Below, in pieces: positions 48,756 to 59,335 of a stretch of DNA of 64,000 bases. Each line of letters begins with the position of its first letter. Position 1 is the stretch's first letter. The notes beneath the pieces are model-generated. The model saw only the letters and a program-made list of their open reading frames with translations, did no database searches and was not told where the DNA came from. The stretch covers positions 66,526,193 to 66,590,192 of the forward strand of contig NW_022098057.1 of NCBI RefSeq assembly GCF_002288925.2. Direction: 5' to 3'. The stretch comes from Delphinapterus leucas (Eukaryota; Chordata; Mammalia; Artiodactyla; Monodontidae). The translations under genes were made by a program, and so were the position numbers.

Positions 48756-48756
48756 T
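48714..48756. repeat. (TA)n microsatellite at gap edge
   Basis: About 18 TA units run to TTTTT and stop at an assembly gap. Confidence 0.95.
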
Positions 48757-48856
48757 NNNNNNNNNNNNNNNNNNNNNNNNNNNNNNNNNNNNNNNNNNNN
48801 NNNNNNNNNNNNNNNNNNNNNNNNNNNNNNNNNNNNNNNNNNNNNNNNNNNNNNNN
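48757..48856. other. Assembly gap (100 N)
   Basis: Exactly 100 N, the usual placeholder for a gap of unknown size. Reading frames crossing it carry X residues and have no meaning. Confidence 0.98.
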
Positions 48857-48861
48857 ATGTG

Positions 48862-49050
48862 ATACGCGGGCCTCTCACTGTTGTGGCCTCTCCCGTTGCG
48901 GAGCACAGCCTCTGTTCGTGCAGGCTCAGCGGCCATGGCTCACAGGCCCAGCCTCTCCGCGGCATGTGGGACCTTCCCGGACCGGGGCACAAACCCGTGT
49001 CTCCTGCATCGGCAGGCGGACTCTCAACCACTGCGCCACCAGGGAAGCCC
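48862..49050 (-). mobile_element. CHR SINE next to gap
   Basis: On the minus strand the head GGGCTTCCCTGGTGGCGCAG and the rest of a short-form CHR SINE run to GAGAGGCCCGCGTA. The poly-A tail (plus-strand poly-T) lies in or beside the gap. TATATATTTTT before the gap and TATATATTTTTT after the SINE (from about 49054) may be the TSD. Confidence 0.93.
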
Positions 49051-49059
49051 CTCCTATAT

Positions 49060-50139
49060 ATTTTTTAATGAAAAACAGAGAGTAAAAATGTGAAGTACCT
49101 GTCTCAATTCATGGAAAATGACCAACACACAATAAGCCCTAGGAATTGTTATTTTTATTTAAAAAATATGAATATAAGTTCTAGTATATAGAGATTACTT
49201 GTATGTAACTATTGCTGATATTGATGGTGTGTAAGTTAATTTTTAAAATTTTGTTGTTTAGTCAATATTTAGTCTGAGGAAAGATAAAAATTGGCATTAG
49301 AAATCATAGTTACTATATTAAAAACATATCATTTTAATGTTAATATATAATTATTGAAAGGCTATAATATCATCTCATTATTTTTGGTATAAAAATTGAT
49401 TTAGGAATGGTGTTTTGGAAACTGAAGAGGAAATAAAATACAATATAAGGACTGTGATTTTGAATATGCTAATAAGTAATGTAATACGTAAGCTTCTGCA
49501 ACTTGTTGATGTTACTAACTATTTCTCCCACCAGGAATTTCCTGTTTGCTGTGAATGTAAATACCTATCCAGAAATTTACTGAATTTTTAAATGTTAGCA
49601 AAGTGAGTGACCAAGACACAAACAGGTTCCTCTTGTTAGAATAATGAAAGGGAAAGGAAGAAAGCATTCTAGCTAAATTCAAAATCAGAGATAAAACTTT
49701 TGGTAGAGCTAAGCTAAGCGTGAATTGCAAGGGTATTGCCTCCTGACCTTTACAAAGATCTGGAAAAGTCAAGTGATCTGGAAGCCAGATCAGTCTCCTG
49801 TGGCAGAAATTTCTTGAGGCTTGTCAAGACTTGCCCTTAGCCATTTTAAGTAATGGTGCTTATATATTGACAAATATTTTGGTTAGCAAAACTACCACAC
49901 TCAAATGAGTACAGTTATCATTTTAAAGATTTCTTTGCTCGCCTAAACAACCTATTTTTTCCCTCAAAATAATTTTATTTTATTTTGAGAAATATCTTGT
50001 ACTGAAACATAATCAAAGGGAAGTCAGCAAATGGCCCAAGTTAACTAATTCAAAAAGAAGGAATAATGCCTGGGGAGTTGCTGATATGAGAGAAAACAGT
50101 ACAGTACGTGTTAACTTGAATCACAATAGCAATTTATTT
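49060..50139. other. Unique AT-rich DNA
   Basis: No gene or repeat is recognised. Confidence 0.4.
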
Positions 50140-50290
50140 GCTTATTCAGTTATCTTTCAACTTATGTATTGAGTGCCCACAAAATGCCAGAAGGCATGGC
50201 TAGGCCCTGCAAATAGAAAGATGAGCAAGGGAGACCTGGACCCAGCTCTCATAGAGAACAGAGTTAAATGAGGTAGACAGTAACATAATT
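50140..50290 (-). repeat. L2 LINE 3' end
   Basis: TTATGTATTGAGTGCCCACAAAATGCCAGAAGGC, GGCTAGGCCCTGCAAATAGAAAGATGAGCAAG, then CCCAGCTCTCATAGAGAACAGAG is the reverse complement of the L2 3' region. Confidence 0.65.
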
Positions 50291-53200
50291 ATGGAAAGGA
50301 ATATAATATTTTTATAAGAAAAGTTACAGTGTTTCATGGGAGCATTAGTAGCGAAAATATTTAGTCTGAGAGGTGAGACAAAACTTTCCAGAGAAAGTAA
50401 TGATTGGGCTAAAATTAAACTCAAAAGAAGATTTAATTATATGAAGGGGACCAGGGTAGGCAAAGAGAGGAACATTTCAGATAATTCAATATGGGTTCTA
50501 TTTAGGTACAGATTGCACATTCAAAAGAATTTAACTGAAAATAATTTAAGGCAAGGGTTAAAAGAATCAACAGGGTAATGATGAAGCGCAAAGGAAGTAG
50601 AATCAGCATGAAGTCCTTGCAATTTTTTGTCCTGACACGGAGTGGTGAAGGTATCGTCCAAAACCAGTGTATCTGGAGCCATGGGAAAAGCCCCAGAGAG
50701 AAGTTATAATTGATTGAACAGGATCAGAAAAACCATGGCGTGGCAGAGAGGAAGGGGTGAGGATCTCCTTACATCCCTACAATATCCTGCTAGTGAGTAG
50801 GGGTGGGAGCAAAGGAAGGATAACCAGAACATCAGTCACATGGAATGACATATACAGAGAGAACCAAGAATGAAAGAATAAAAGAATAAATTCCATTTGA
50901 TCTTGGGGTGCATAAAACATGCTAAATGCCTACTCTTTCTTGCTGTCCAGGGTTCTAAAAAGTTTAGGTGGAGAAATATGAAGTGTATGGCTTAAAGTTG
51001 TGTAAGGCTCAAAAAAAATTTTTTTTCACAAGCTATTTCTATATTTGTACAGTCAATATAGATATTGAATAAGCTTTAGAAAGGAAATGAGAGAAAAGAC
51101 TATGTAAAAATTTGGGGAAGCTGAGATTTTAGATTCAATGATTTTATAATGATTTTTCAATGTTTATTGGTTCTGTTAAGGTAAAAATATTATTCTAACT
51201 GTTAAAGTTATTTATGATGTGTTAAAGATGGTAAGGCAAACTTTATTCAGGGAGACTATTAGACTTAAGTTTAGGGAAGCACTGCAATGGAGTTTTGCAG
51301 TGAGGGAGAGAGAAGGGGTTCAACTTCAAATACAACAAGAAAAAGTGGGAATTTATATTCAAGGAGCAGGATGGAGATTAGTAGTTAGACAATTTCTTAG
51401 AAGAAGCATCAGTGATAAGGATGGGTGTGGGGTTTCTGGCTGATAAGATTTTTGCTGAAGGCAGGCCAGGATGTTCATCCTAGGGGATGCTGAAAGATGA
51501 TACCCAATCAGATACCGAGGGTGATTCGTTCTTAATGATGGGGGATTCTGGCTAACTTGACTTAGCCAGAATTGGACAATGTAGAGACAAACACAGAAGC
51601 TGAAAAGTAGGGCCTAATTGAGAAGATAACTCAGAGGAGTCTAAGTAGAATTTGGTCAAGAAGAGAATCTTTGTCAGTCATAAACACTGGCCATTTCTTA
51701 TATTACATCAGTATAAGACTTAAAAGAGGATTAAAATAGATCATGGGCTATGCTTGCTTCTGAGAGTGGTCAAAGGGGTGAAGTTGACTAGGAAACCCAT
51801 TATGAATCAAGGGAGTATAAAAATCCAGACAAAGCTTTACTTAGTAGAGTAACTAGTCCAAATCTTAGGGGGTTAAACAAAATCATGAAGAGGATATGTA
51901 AGGAACAAGCTCAAAATATAGTAGAATCATATTTCTACCAAAAGGCTATGATGCCTTGATTCTCTCTTCCTGAAACAGTAGGTCATTCTCCAGTCAGAAG
52001 ATTCACTGCACACAAGTATGTCTCATGTCCATGCTTTATGACTAGTAGCAATTTTACTGACTTCAGTGTACAGGAATGCAGACCGGAAAAAACGTTGTCT
52101 GCAGGTATTGCACTGTCATATTTATGATATAAATGGCAAAAGCTTGTTCAAGATTCATTATTTGTGACTGCATCACTACTTTTCTCAGTGACATTGAACG
52201 GAAAGAAAACAGTGATTGATGAGCAAGAAAGAACATTGAAGGAGAAAGATAAAATGTCAAAAGTTCAGAAGTAACTGAGGAGCTAGCAAAGAAATTTTAA
52301 ACAATCTTTATCATGATAAGGGATTGTATTTATTACGAGTGATTTCTCTTAAAATTGTGGATATGGGATACACTAAAAGTAATGGTATATATATGAACAA
52401 AATGCTATTTTTTTATAAGCACACGTATCTTAATATCTCTTATGAGGCTGCGTTCCCACTGAAAAGATTTTCATTTTATACTCATATACTCATATACTCA
52501 ATAATACTCATTTTATACTCATATACTCAATAATATACTCATCCACTGATCTTACTTAAAAAGCTACATTGAATGGAGACATAGAAAAGCATTGACCTCT
52601 GGGTATGATGGAACAGGAAACATATATAAGGAATGAAATAGATGTATGAAATGTAGATAAAAGTTATCCTTTAAAGAGAAATTCAAGTACCATTGCTTTC
52701 TAACTTGGATGGACTATATATAGTGGCAAACACACAATCTAACCTATGAAATATGAACATTTCAAAAAGTACTTTAGTTTAAAATTATAAAAGAACATAC
52801 TAGAATTTACAGAGAGAAAAACAAAGGAATATCTGAGAAATCACAACTGATTTGCTCTCAGGATTCTTAGAAGATTATGTTTGTTACGTGTATAAAACTG
52901 CTAAGGTTTAATATAAGTAGGATAAAACTTGTGTTCTAGAATAATAGCAATCATATAATTAATTTCAGGGGTTTTTTTTCATTTAGGTTAACCACAAAGT
53001 TTAAGTTCACTTTTTAAAAAAATAAGAAACTGACCCAGATAATCTGCATAGTAGAAATGAAATTCTTTCTAAGTAAGTGAATAATCCAGGAGCCACGCTG
53101 ATGATATCCTCTGATTAGAGAATGCTGAAACAAAATTATTATTGTGTTTTACAAAGAGACAAACAAAGCTAGTTTCAAGGTTCAAATTGAAACTGGTCCA

Positions 53201-53330
53201 AATTTAATTTGAGCATTGGAGTAGAGAGGAAGGATTTTTATTGGCCTTGGTTATTTATAGAGTGTGATCATGCTGTATGTACCTTGAGAATTTTGTTTGT
53301 TTATTTTAGTAAATACATGGAGATCAGTCT
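50291..53330. other. Mostly unique; small tandem repeat
   Basis: No gene is seen over 3 kb. 52474-52545 holds an irregular tandem repeat of ATACTC/ATATACTCAATA. 51219-51960 looks somewhat richer in G on the plus strand but shows no recognised element. Confidence 0.4.
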
Positions 53331-53468
53331 GGGAAGTTTGATGGCTTCATCCTATTAACTGCTGTTACTAGCTTGAGGAATTAGCCCATCTCCACCACCT
53401 CAGATGCTTCATGTACTTTGCAGAATGCTTCTAAACATGAAGAAGAGGGTTATTGGTTTTGGCATCCT

Positions 53469-54072
53469 TACGAAATACAAAGGCTCTTGGCCAACTGCAG
53501 AGCATCTTCCTCCGGAAATTGCATCATGCTCTTTACCATTCCAGCTGTAATGTTGCGGAAATCATATATCCTGTAAACCCCAGTTAGCCAGGTGTCCTCC
53601 TAACTACTGCTAATAAAGGAATCTTGCCAACATAGTAATGAAATCTCATGATGCTGCAGCACTGCTTGCCTTTATCCAGCAGCTCCAGGCCTGCAGAGAA
53701 ATGGGCTTTCTCAGGCTTAATTAGGCCAACATTTGGCAAGAAGTTTCTCAATATGTAGAAACCTCTTTTCCAGAAATGGGCAATCAGATTCTTGCTCCTT
53801 ATACTTTCTGGAACAATCCATCAGAATAAAGTTCCAGTGAGGCTTCTTATCCTGTAAGCTTCCATTTTTATCCACAGTTTTCAAAAATCCCATTGAGAAT
53901 TTGAAGAGACTAAACAGATTTCTTGTATTTCAGAATGAAAAATGTATTCTTGGGCTTTGGTGAGTGAAGCAGTGATATTGTAAATAGATTCATCATAGAG
54001 TTGGCAAGAATTATAACCCAACATGTAGTTATGGTCCAAGCCTGGCACTTCCTCCAGCATTTCTTCTTTGTC
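53469..54072 (-). pseudogene. Frameshifted pseudogene, parent unknown
   Basis: Read on the minus strand, four open segments follow one another in changing frames. Segment 1 (54072-53881, 64 codons) contains MLEEVPGLDHNYMLGYNSCQ and DESIYNITASLTKAQEY. Segment 2 (about 53880-53717) contains KPHWNFILMDCSRKYKEQES and FLEKRFLHIEKLLAK. Segment 3 (about 53723-53584) contains KPEKAHFSAGLELLDKGKQ and MRFHYYVGKIPLLAVV. Segment 4 (about 53583-53469) contains VYRIYDFRNITAGMVKSMMQ and FPEEDALQLAKSLC. Composition is protein-like and no intron boundary separates them, so a processed pseudogene with at least two frameshifts is likely. I cannot name the parent gene. A poly-A tail is not evident on its 3' side. 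Confidence 0.6.
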
Positions 54073-54114
54073 TTATTTGATGAATAAACTAAAAAATAAA
54101 AGCATATGCTTTTG

Positions 54115-54534
54115 TGTTACTCAGGGTTCTCTAGGTAAATAGAACCAATAGGATGTGTATATATAGAAAGATATATACTATAAGGAATTGGCTCACATAA
54201 TCATGGAGGCGGACTACTTCAAAATCTGTAGTACACACTGATAAGCTAGAGACCCAAAAGAGCATGAAGTGTGGCTCCAAGCCAAAGCCCAGAAACCTGA
54301 AGACCCAGGTTGTTGACAGTGCAGATGAAGTCTGAAGACGGTCAGCTGGAGAATTCTCTCCTGCTCAGGGAAGTTAGGCTTTTTTTTCTATTCAAATCTT
54401 TGACTGATTAGGTGAGCTCACCCACTTATGGAGAATGATATACTTTACCCAAAGTTTATTGGCTTAGTACACACTAAGCCAATAAACTCATCAAAAAACA
54501 CCCTCCAAGTTGATACATAAAATTAGCTATCGTG
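54115..54534 (-). mobile_element. MLT2-type LTR (3' LTR of ERV-L provirus)
   Basis: The plus strand begins TGTTACTCAGGGTTCTCTAGG and contains AGGAATTGGCTCACATAATC, GCTAGAGACCCAAAAG and CACCCTCCAAGTTGATACATAAAATTAGC. This is the reverse complement of an MLT2-class LTR. Together with the LTR at 59336-59833, in the same orientation, it brackets ERV-L internal sequence, so it is the 3' LTR of a minus-strand provirus. Confidence 0.82.
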
Positions 54535-54984
54535 AGTCCACTGCTTATAAATGGCACCCATACACATCTCCTTAAATCATACTTAATTACCAGATGAAGA
54601 CAATTACAAGGTCATACTTCCCCCTAACATAATACAACTATTATGTGTACAACTGAAAACGCACTAACCCTTTCCCCAGAAAAGAATGCAAAGGCCTGGG
54701 TTGTTGTAAATTCTTCCTGATATCCTGTAACTTAAATACTGTGATGTAAAGATAAAATACTTAAATACTGTGTTATAAAGTCAGTACATCTACTGTATAT
54801 GATAAAGGGGTAAGAGAGGGAAGAAAACAAATGTATATATTCTCCACACACAGCATACTCATAACAAAATAACAAGGAAATATTCATGACAGTTACAGTC
54901 CTCATTTGTGTAACTAGTCAAATAGTCATAGCTGGTATTCATAACTACTTCCTTCCACTAACCATTCTATATTCCCTTTGCCTT

Positions 54985-55340
54985 CAGGAACTACCTAAGC
55001 TGGTTGTGGTTCTTTACGTGGTGGAGTGACCCAAACTTTTATTCCTGAAGGGTCTGAGCCATAGTAGTCCTGCCTGAATTCAATTGTTATAATTTTCCAT
55101 TAACTTTAATCACAGGACATGGTAACACTAAGACATGACCTAAGAGATCTCCTGTATTCCTATATTTCTTACCTCTAATGTAGAGCACCAGTGCAATTTT
55201 CCTTTGGTAGTCAGGATCTATCACTCCAGCCAGCACAATAACTCCCTTCCTGTATGTTGATTCAGAGGCACGAGGAGTCCAAAGTGACCAGGTGACAGTC
55301 TTAACTTCCAGTTCAATAAATTGTTAATATGAAGTATTCC
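54985..55340 (-). pseudogene. ERV-L dUTPase remnant
   Basis: On the minus strand a broken frame carries a dUTPase-type motif: Gly/Ser-Val-Ile-Asp-Pro-Asp-Tyr codons (about 55215-55240), an ALVLYI-like strand, then CPVIKVNGK-like and SDPSGIKVWVTPP-like segments toward 55020. ERV-L is unusual among vertebrate retroviral lineages in carrying a dUTPase at the 3' end of pol, after integrase, and this fits. In the family the enzyme hydrolyses dUTP. Here stops and frameshifts make it inactive. Confidence 0.75.
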
Positions 55341-55360
55341 TCACTTCGGAACTAAGATCT

Positions 55361-56460
55361 CTAGGGCAACAGAGCATAGCTCGTGGGAATAGGAAGCAAA
55401 TTTTTTTCTAGTGGGTCACTAGGGATATTAACGAGTGGTGCTACTCTCATTTCTACCCCTTTATTCCTAGACCCATGAATTCTGGCTATGGGAGAAACAC
55501 CACCATATATCGGATGCTGATTCAAAGCATACACATCCTTCTGGGAATGTTGCTCCAGGCTTGCAAGATATTGCCACCTCGCCGGCTGAGTCTTCAAAAG
55601 GCCATTCTACTCTTCTACCAAGCTAGTTGCTTCAGGATGGTGGTGAACATGGTAAGACCAGTGAATCCTATTAGCATAAACCCAATTGCTGCACTTCCTT
55701 TGGTGTGAAGAGAGTCCCTTGCTCAGAAGCAATACTGTGTGGAATATCTTGATGGTATTAAAACAGTATGTCTGTGGACAGTAGTTTTGTCAGAGGCAAT
55801 GAATACATGGGAGGCAAATCCTTATCCAGCGTGAATATTTATTCCAATAAGAACAAACCTCTTCCTCTTCCATGATTAAGGGGTCCAAAGTAACCAAGCT
55901 GTCACCAGCTAGCTGGCTGGTCACCCTGGAGAATGGTCTCACATGGGGGACTCAGTGCTGGCCTCTGCTGCAGGCAGATTGGGCATGAGAAGTGGCTGGA
56001 GCTGGCATGGAGTTGGACTCCCACGTAGCTGAGCTGAGGCGCAACCTCCATCCCTGCCACCGTAGTCACTGTGTTCATGGAGCCCATTGGGTGATGACAA
56101 GGGTGGCTGGGGAAAGAATCTGACTGTTACTGCAGAATGAGCCATCCTATCTCCTTGATTATTAAAATCCTACTCTGCTGAGGTCATCCTTTGGTGAGCA
56201 TTCAAGTGGGAAACAAATATCTTCATGTTTTTTGTCCACTCAAAGAGGTCTACCCACAAACCTCTTCCCCAGATTTCTTTCTCACCAATTTTTCAAGAAT
56301 GGTCCTTCCAAGTCTCTGACCTTCTAGCCAAACCATTGCAGATAGTCCATGAATCAGTATATAATTACATGCCTGGCCATTTATCCTTTCAGGCAAAATG
56401 AATAACCAGGTGCACTGCTTGATATTCTGCCCATTGAGAGAAATTCCCTTCACCACTGTC
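55361..56460 (-). pseudogene. ERV-L integrase remnant (with end of RNase H)
   Basis: Minus-strand pieces show an N-terminal zinc-finger-like part (LHEHSDYGGRDGG around 56040-56090, then CPICLQQRPALSP around 55960-55990, in different frames) and the C-terminal part (DVYALNQHPIYGGVSPIARI and HGSRNKGVE, 55450-55560). Between them the catalytic core is too decayed or deleted to follow; the span is short for a full integrase core. The stretch at 56250-56456 looks like the end of RNase H. It is non-functional. Confidence 0.75.
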
Positions 56461-57240
56461 CTTCAGGGGTATCCCAGAGAGGGGCTGTGGTGCTGTGGCT
56501 GTCCACTTTCAGGTGCCTTCATATAATGCAGAGTCATCTGTAAACCAGGCCTGAGTTTTCTCTTCCTTTATCAATTAATTGTAGAGAACTCCCCATGAGG
56601 CCATAGGCGCAGGCTGGGAAAGACAGATAGTATGGCAGGAGGGAAGATCATGGACATTTGGGCCAAGTCTTCATGTAACTTACTTGTGCCTTCAGTGCCT
56701 ATTTGGGACTGATCTTATTATTTACCTTTGATAATGGAATTCTGCTTTGCATGCCCACCTTTATAGCTTGATGAGTCAGAAAACATGAGGGACTGCTCAG
56801 GTGACATGATAATTTGGTGGCCCATGGTTAAGCATTCAGTCTCTACTAAGGCCCATTAGCACCCCAAACACTGTTTTTCAGAAGACTAGTTATTATCCAC
56901 AGAGGATGGCAAGGCTTTGGTCCACAGTCCTGAGGGCATACACTGTGATTCATTTATAGGAGCCAACCAAAGACTCCAAACAGTATCCCTGTCTGCCACT
57001 GCCACTTCAAACACCATTGGATCTGCTGGGTCATATGACCCAAGTGACAGAGCATCTTGCATGGCAGTCAGACCTCTTCCAGAGCCTTCTCTTGTTCTGC
57101 GCTCCTTTCAAAACGAGCAGCTTTTTAGGTTACTTAGTAACTGGTTAGTAGTAATGAGAATTGTTTGCCTCCAAAATCCAAAGAATCCCACTAGGTACTG
57201 TGCCTCTTTTTCTGAAGGGGTCAGATGCAACAACTTATTC
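56461..57240 (-). pseudogene. ERV-L RT connection / RNase H remnant
   Basis: By position between the reverse transcriptase active site and integrase, this minus-strand interval should hold the thumb/connection and RNase H. Pieces resembling ERV-L pol survive in several frames but I cannot assign catalytic residues. A 130-codon frame on the plus strand (56917-57309) is the shadow of this antisense pol sequence and not a gene. Confidence 0.55.
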
Positions 57241-57930
57241 TTCACCTTACAAGGGATATATCAACATGCTCCACACACAATTGGACCCTTAGAAAGTTTA
57301 CTAAGGTAAAGACTCCTGAATTTGTTGACTTTATTTCTTACCCTCTGACACCTAAATATCTTACCAGTAATTCTAGAATATTTGCTACTTCTTCCTCACT
57401 GGTTCTAATCAGCATGATGTCATCAATGTAATGGACTAGTGTGATACCTTGTAGAGGGAAAGGTGAATAAGATCCCTGGGAACTAAATTATGACATAGAT
57501 CTGGAATGTTGATACACCCCTAAGGTAGGGCAATGCAGGTATACTGATAGCCTTGCTATCTGAAAGCAAACTGCTTGTTGTGGTCTTTACTAACAAGTAT
57601 TAAGAAAAAAAGCATTTTTCAAATCAAAAACTGCATGCTAGGTACCAGGAGATGTATTAATTGCTCAAGCAATGAAACCACATCTGATATAGCAGCTGCA
57701 TTTGGAGTCGCCACCTGGTTAAGCTTACTATAATCCACTATCCTTCTCCAAGATTCACCTATCTTCTGCAAAGGCCGAATAGGAGAGTTGAATAGGGATG
57801 TGGTGGGAATCACCATCCCTGCATCCTTCAAGTTCTTGATGGGGACACTAATTTCTGCAATGCCTCCAGGAATATGGTATCGATATATTGCAGTTCTAGT
57901 AGCTTCCACTTGGCCTTTCTCACCATAATA
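57241..57930 (-). pseudogene. ERV-L reverse transcriptase remnant
   Basis: The minus-strand frame at 57619-57909 contains HIPGGIAEISVPIKNLKDAG, VIPTTSLFNSPIRPLQK, SWRRIVDYSKLNQV and DVVSLLEQ, the fingers of a retroviral reverse transcriptase. Downstream, after a frameshift, the active-site box YIDD lies in the context HYIDDIML with its codons at 57419-57430, where both aspartates are preserved. The domain is split by frameshifts, so no functional enzyme can be read. Confidence 0.88.
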
Positions 57931-58240
57931 ACCCTCACTCCACAGGTCAGGGAATCAGTGTGAGGATTATGCCAGTTGCTAAGTATATCTATTCCAATTA
58001 TGCATTCTGGAACTGGAGAAATAACCATAGGATGGATTCAGGGACCCACTGAGACTGGGACCCACTGCGGCTGGGACCCACTGTCAGATGGACCTGAGCT
58101 AAAACTCCATTGTTCACCTGACCTCCATAAGCCTCTATGCTGAGTGGTGGACCATAATGATGCTTTGGGTCTTCTGAAATTAGTGTCAGTACAGAGCCAG
58201 TGCCCAGTAGTCCCTGAGAAGTCTGATTATTTTCCATCAT
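57931..58240 (-). pseudogene. ERV-L protease remnant
   Basis: The minus-strand frame contains LLGTGSVLTLI, the position of the aspartic-protease catalytic triplet Asp-Thr-Gly. Here the catalytic Asp codon reads Gly (around 58195-58210). The following frame carries CIIGIDILSNWHNPH and LTCGVRVIMVRKAKW, the protease-reverse transcriptase junction typical of ERV-L. The repeated phrase GTGGGTCCCAGYC near 58050-58085 (three near-copies of GACTGGGACCCACTG-type sequence) is a small local duplication inside it. Confidence 0.8.
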
Positions 58241-58254
58241 ACACAGTCTCCTGG

Positions 58255-58515
58255 TGTGATGGTTAATGTTTTGTGTCAGTTTGGCTGAGCTAAGGGATGC
58301 TAACGTAGCTGGTAAAATATTTTTTCCTGAATGTGTTTGTGAGGTTGTTTCTGGAAGAGATTAGCATTTGAATTGTTGAACTGAATAAAGCAAATTGTTC
58401 TCCTCAATGTGGGTGGGCATCATCCAATTTGTTGAAAGCCTGAATAGAACAAAAAGGTGGAGAAAGGGCAAATTTGATCCCTCTGAGCTGGGACATCCAT
58501 CTACTCCTGCCTTTG
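58255..58515 (+). mobile_element. Opposite-strand ERVL-type LTR nested in provirus
   Basis: Starting TGTGATGGTTAATGTTTTGTGTC, it runs through GTGAGGTTGTTTCTGGAAGAGATTAGCATTTGAA, TGTGGGTGGGCATCATCCAA and GAATAGAACAAAAAGG to GAGCTGGGACATCCATC. This is the 5' half of an MLT2-like LTR in plus orientation, opposite to the provirus around it. The 3' half is missing. It lies at the gag/protease border. Confidence 0.7.
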
Positions 58516-59313
58516 GACATTGGCCCACCTTCATCAGTGTCTTCCCACACATCACCATTCCTTCCCAATGAATGCCCTCATTTATTAGTAGACACGCTGT
58601 GAGGCTGGGAATTCAGTTTGCGTTGTTAGCTACTAACAGGATGAGGTTCTGAGTTTGGTTTTTAGCAATCTCAGCCCTGCGGCTACAGGAGAAAAGGGTC
58701 ACTTTCAGGGCAGACATAGAAGCTTTTAGATTATTTATGTGTTATTTGAGCTGAGAATCTCAATCCCTGAGCTCATCTTTTGTCTTTCCCCATTTTGTCC
58801 ATTAACATTAGGCATAACCCACCAATCTCATTACACCCATTTGTTTGACAAAAATGTTCTAAAGTATCATAAACACTATCACTCAACCCTTTCTTCTTAT
58901 AAGTGTTTGATTAGGAGTATCCATTAGTAATATTTTGTGTAACTCTGTTGCCAGATCATGCCATGGGCTATCAATGCTTTTTTTTGGGGGGGGTACGTGG
59001 GCCCCTCTCACGGTTGTGGCCTCTCCCGTTGTGGAGCACACGCTCTGTTCGTGCAGGCTCAGTGGCCATGGCTCACAGGCCCAGCCGCTCCGCAGCATGT
59101 GGGATCCTCCTGGACCGGGGCACGAACCCGTATCCCCTGCATCGGCAGGCGGACTCTCAACCACTGCGCCACCAGGGAAGCCCCTATCAATGCTTTTTTA
59201 ATACTGAAAATAGAGTCATTAGTATCTTTAAATCTAATCAAATTAGAGAGACAATTGCAGAAACCAATTCAGAAGCAATTCAGAAAATTTATTCTTAAGA
59301 TTGCATTCTCTAG
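58516..59313 (-). pseudogene. ERV-L gag-region remnant
   Basis: This is the minus-strand region between protease and the primer binding site. No gag motif is readable with confidence; assignment rests on position. It is interrupted by a CHR SINE at 58984-59183. Confidence 0.5.
58984..59183 (-). mobile_element. CHR SINE with 16-bp TSD, nested in ERV-L
   Basis: A short-form CHR SINE on the minus strand (GGGCTTCCCTGGTGGCGCAG head; plus-strand GGGCCCCTCTCACGG end). The exact 16-bp duplication CTATCAATGCTTTTTT lies at 58968-58983 and 59184-59199. An unusual G8 run sits where the A-tail meets the body. Frames of up to 155 codons crossing it are SINE plus microsatellite artefacts. Confidence 0.96.
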
Positions 59314-59335
59314 AACCACTCTTGGTACCAACACC
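59314..59335 (-). other. Primer-binding-site-like sequence (tRNA-Leu type)
   Basis: Minus-strand TTGGTACCAAGAGTGG lies a few bases inside the 5' LTR end. It resembles the TGGTACCAGGAGTGG primer site of ERV-L, complementary to a tRNA-Leu 3' end. Confidence 0.65.

Larger units (their letters stand above)
54535..59335 (-). mobile_element. ERV-L provirus internal region (degraded)
   Basis: Between two same-orientation MLT2-type LTRs lie, in minus-strand order, a primer-binding-site-like sequence, gag-region remnant, protease, reverse transcriptase, RNase H, integrase and dUTPase remnants. That is the gene order of class III ERV-L, which lacks env. Every domain is broken by stops or frameshifts, so the copy is an inert fossil. 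The remaining 54535-54985 is the non-coding 3' part. Two later insertions (58255-58515 and 58984-59183) interrupt it. Confidence 0.85.

Noticed and set aside
48615..49085. 156-codon frame
   Set aside because: It crosses 100 N bases, an AT microsatellite and a SINE. The reading frame over a gap is meaningless.
56917..57309. 130-codon plus-strand frame
   Set aside because: It is antisense to the ERV-L pol remnant, whose minus-strand translation is the recognisable one.
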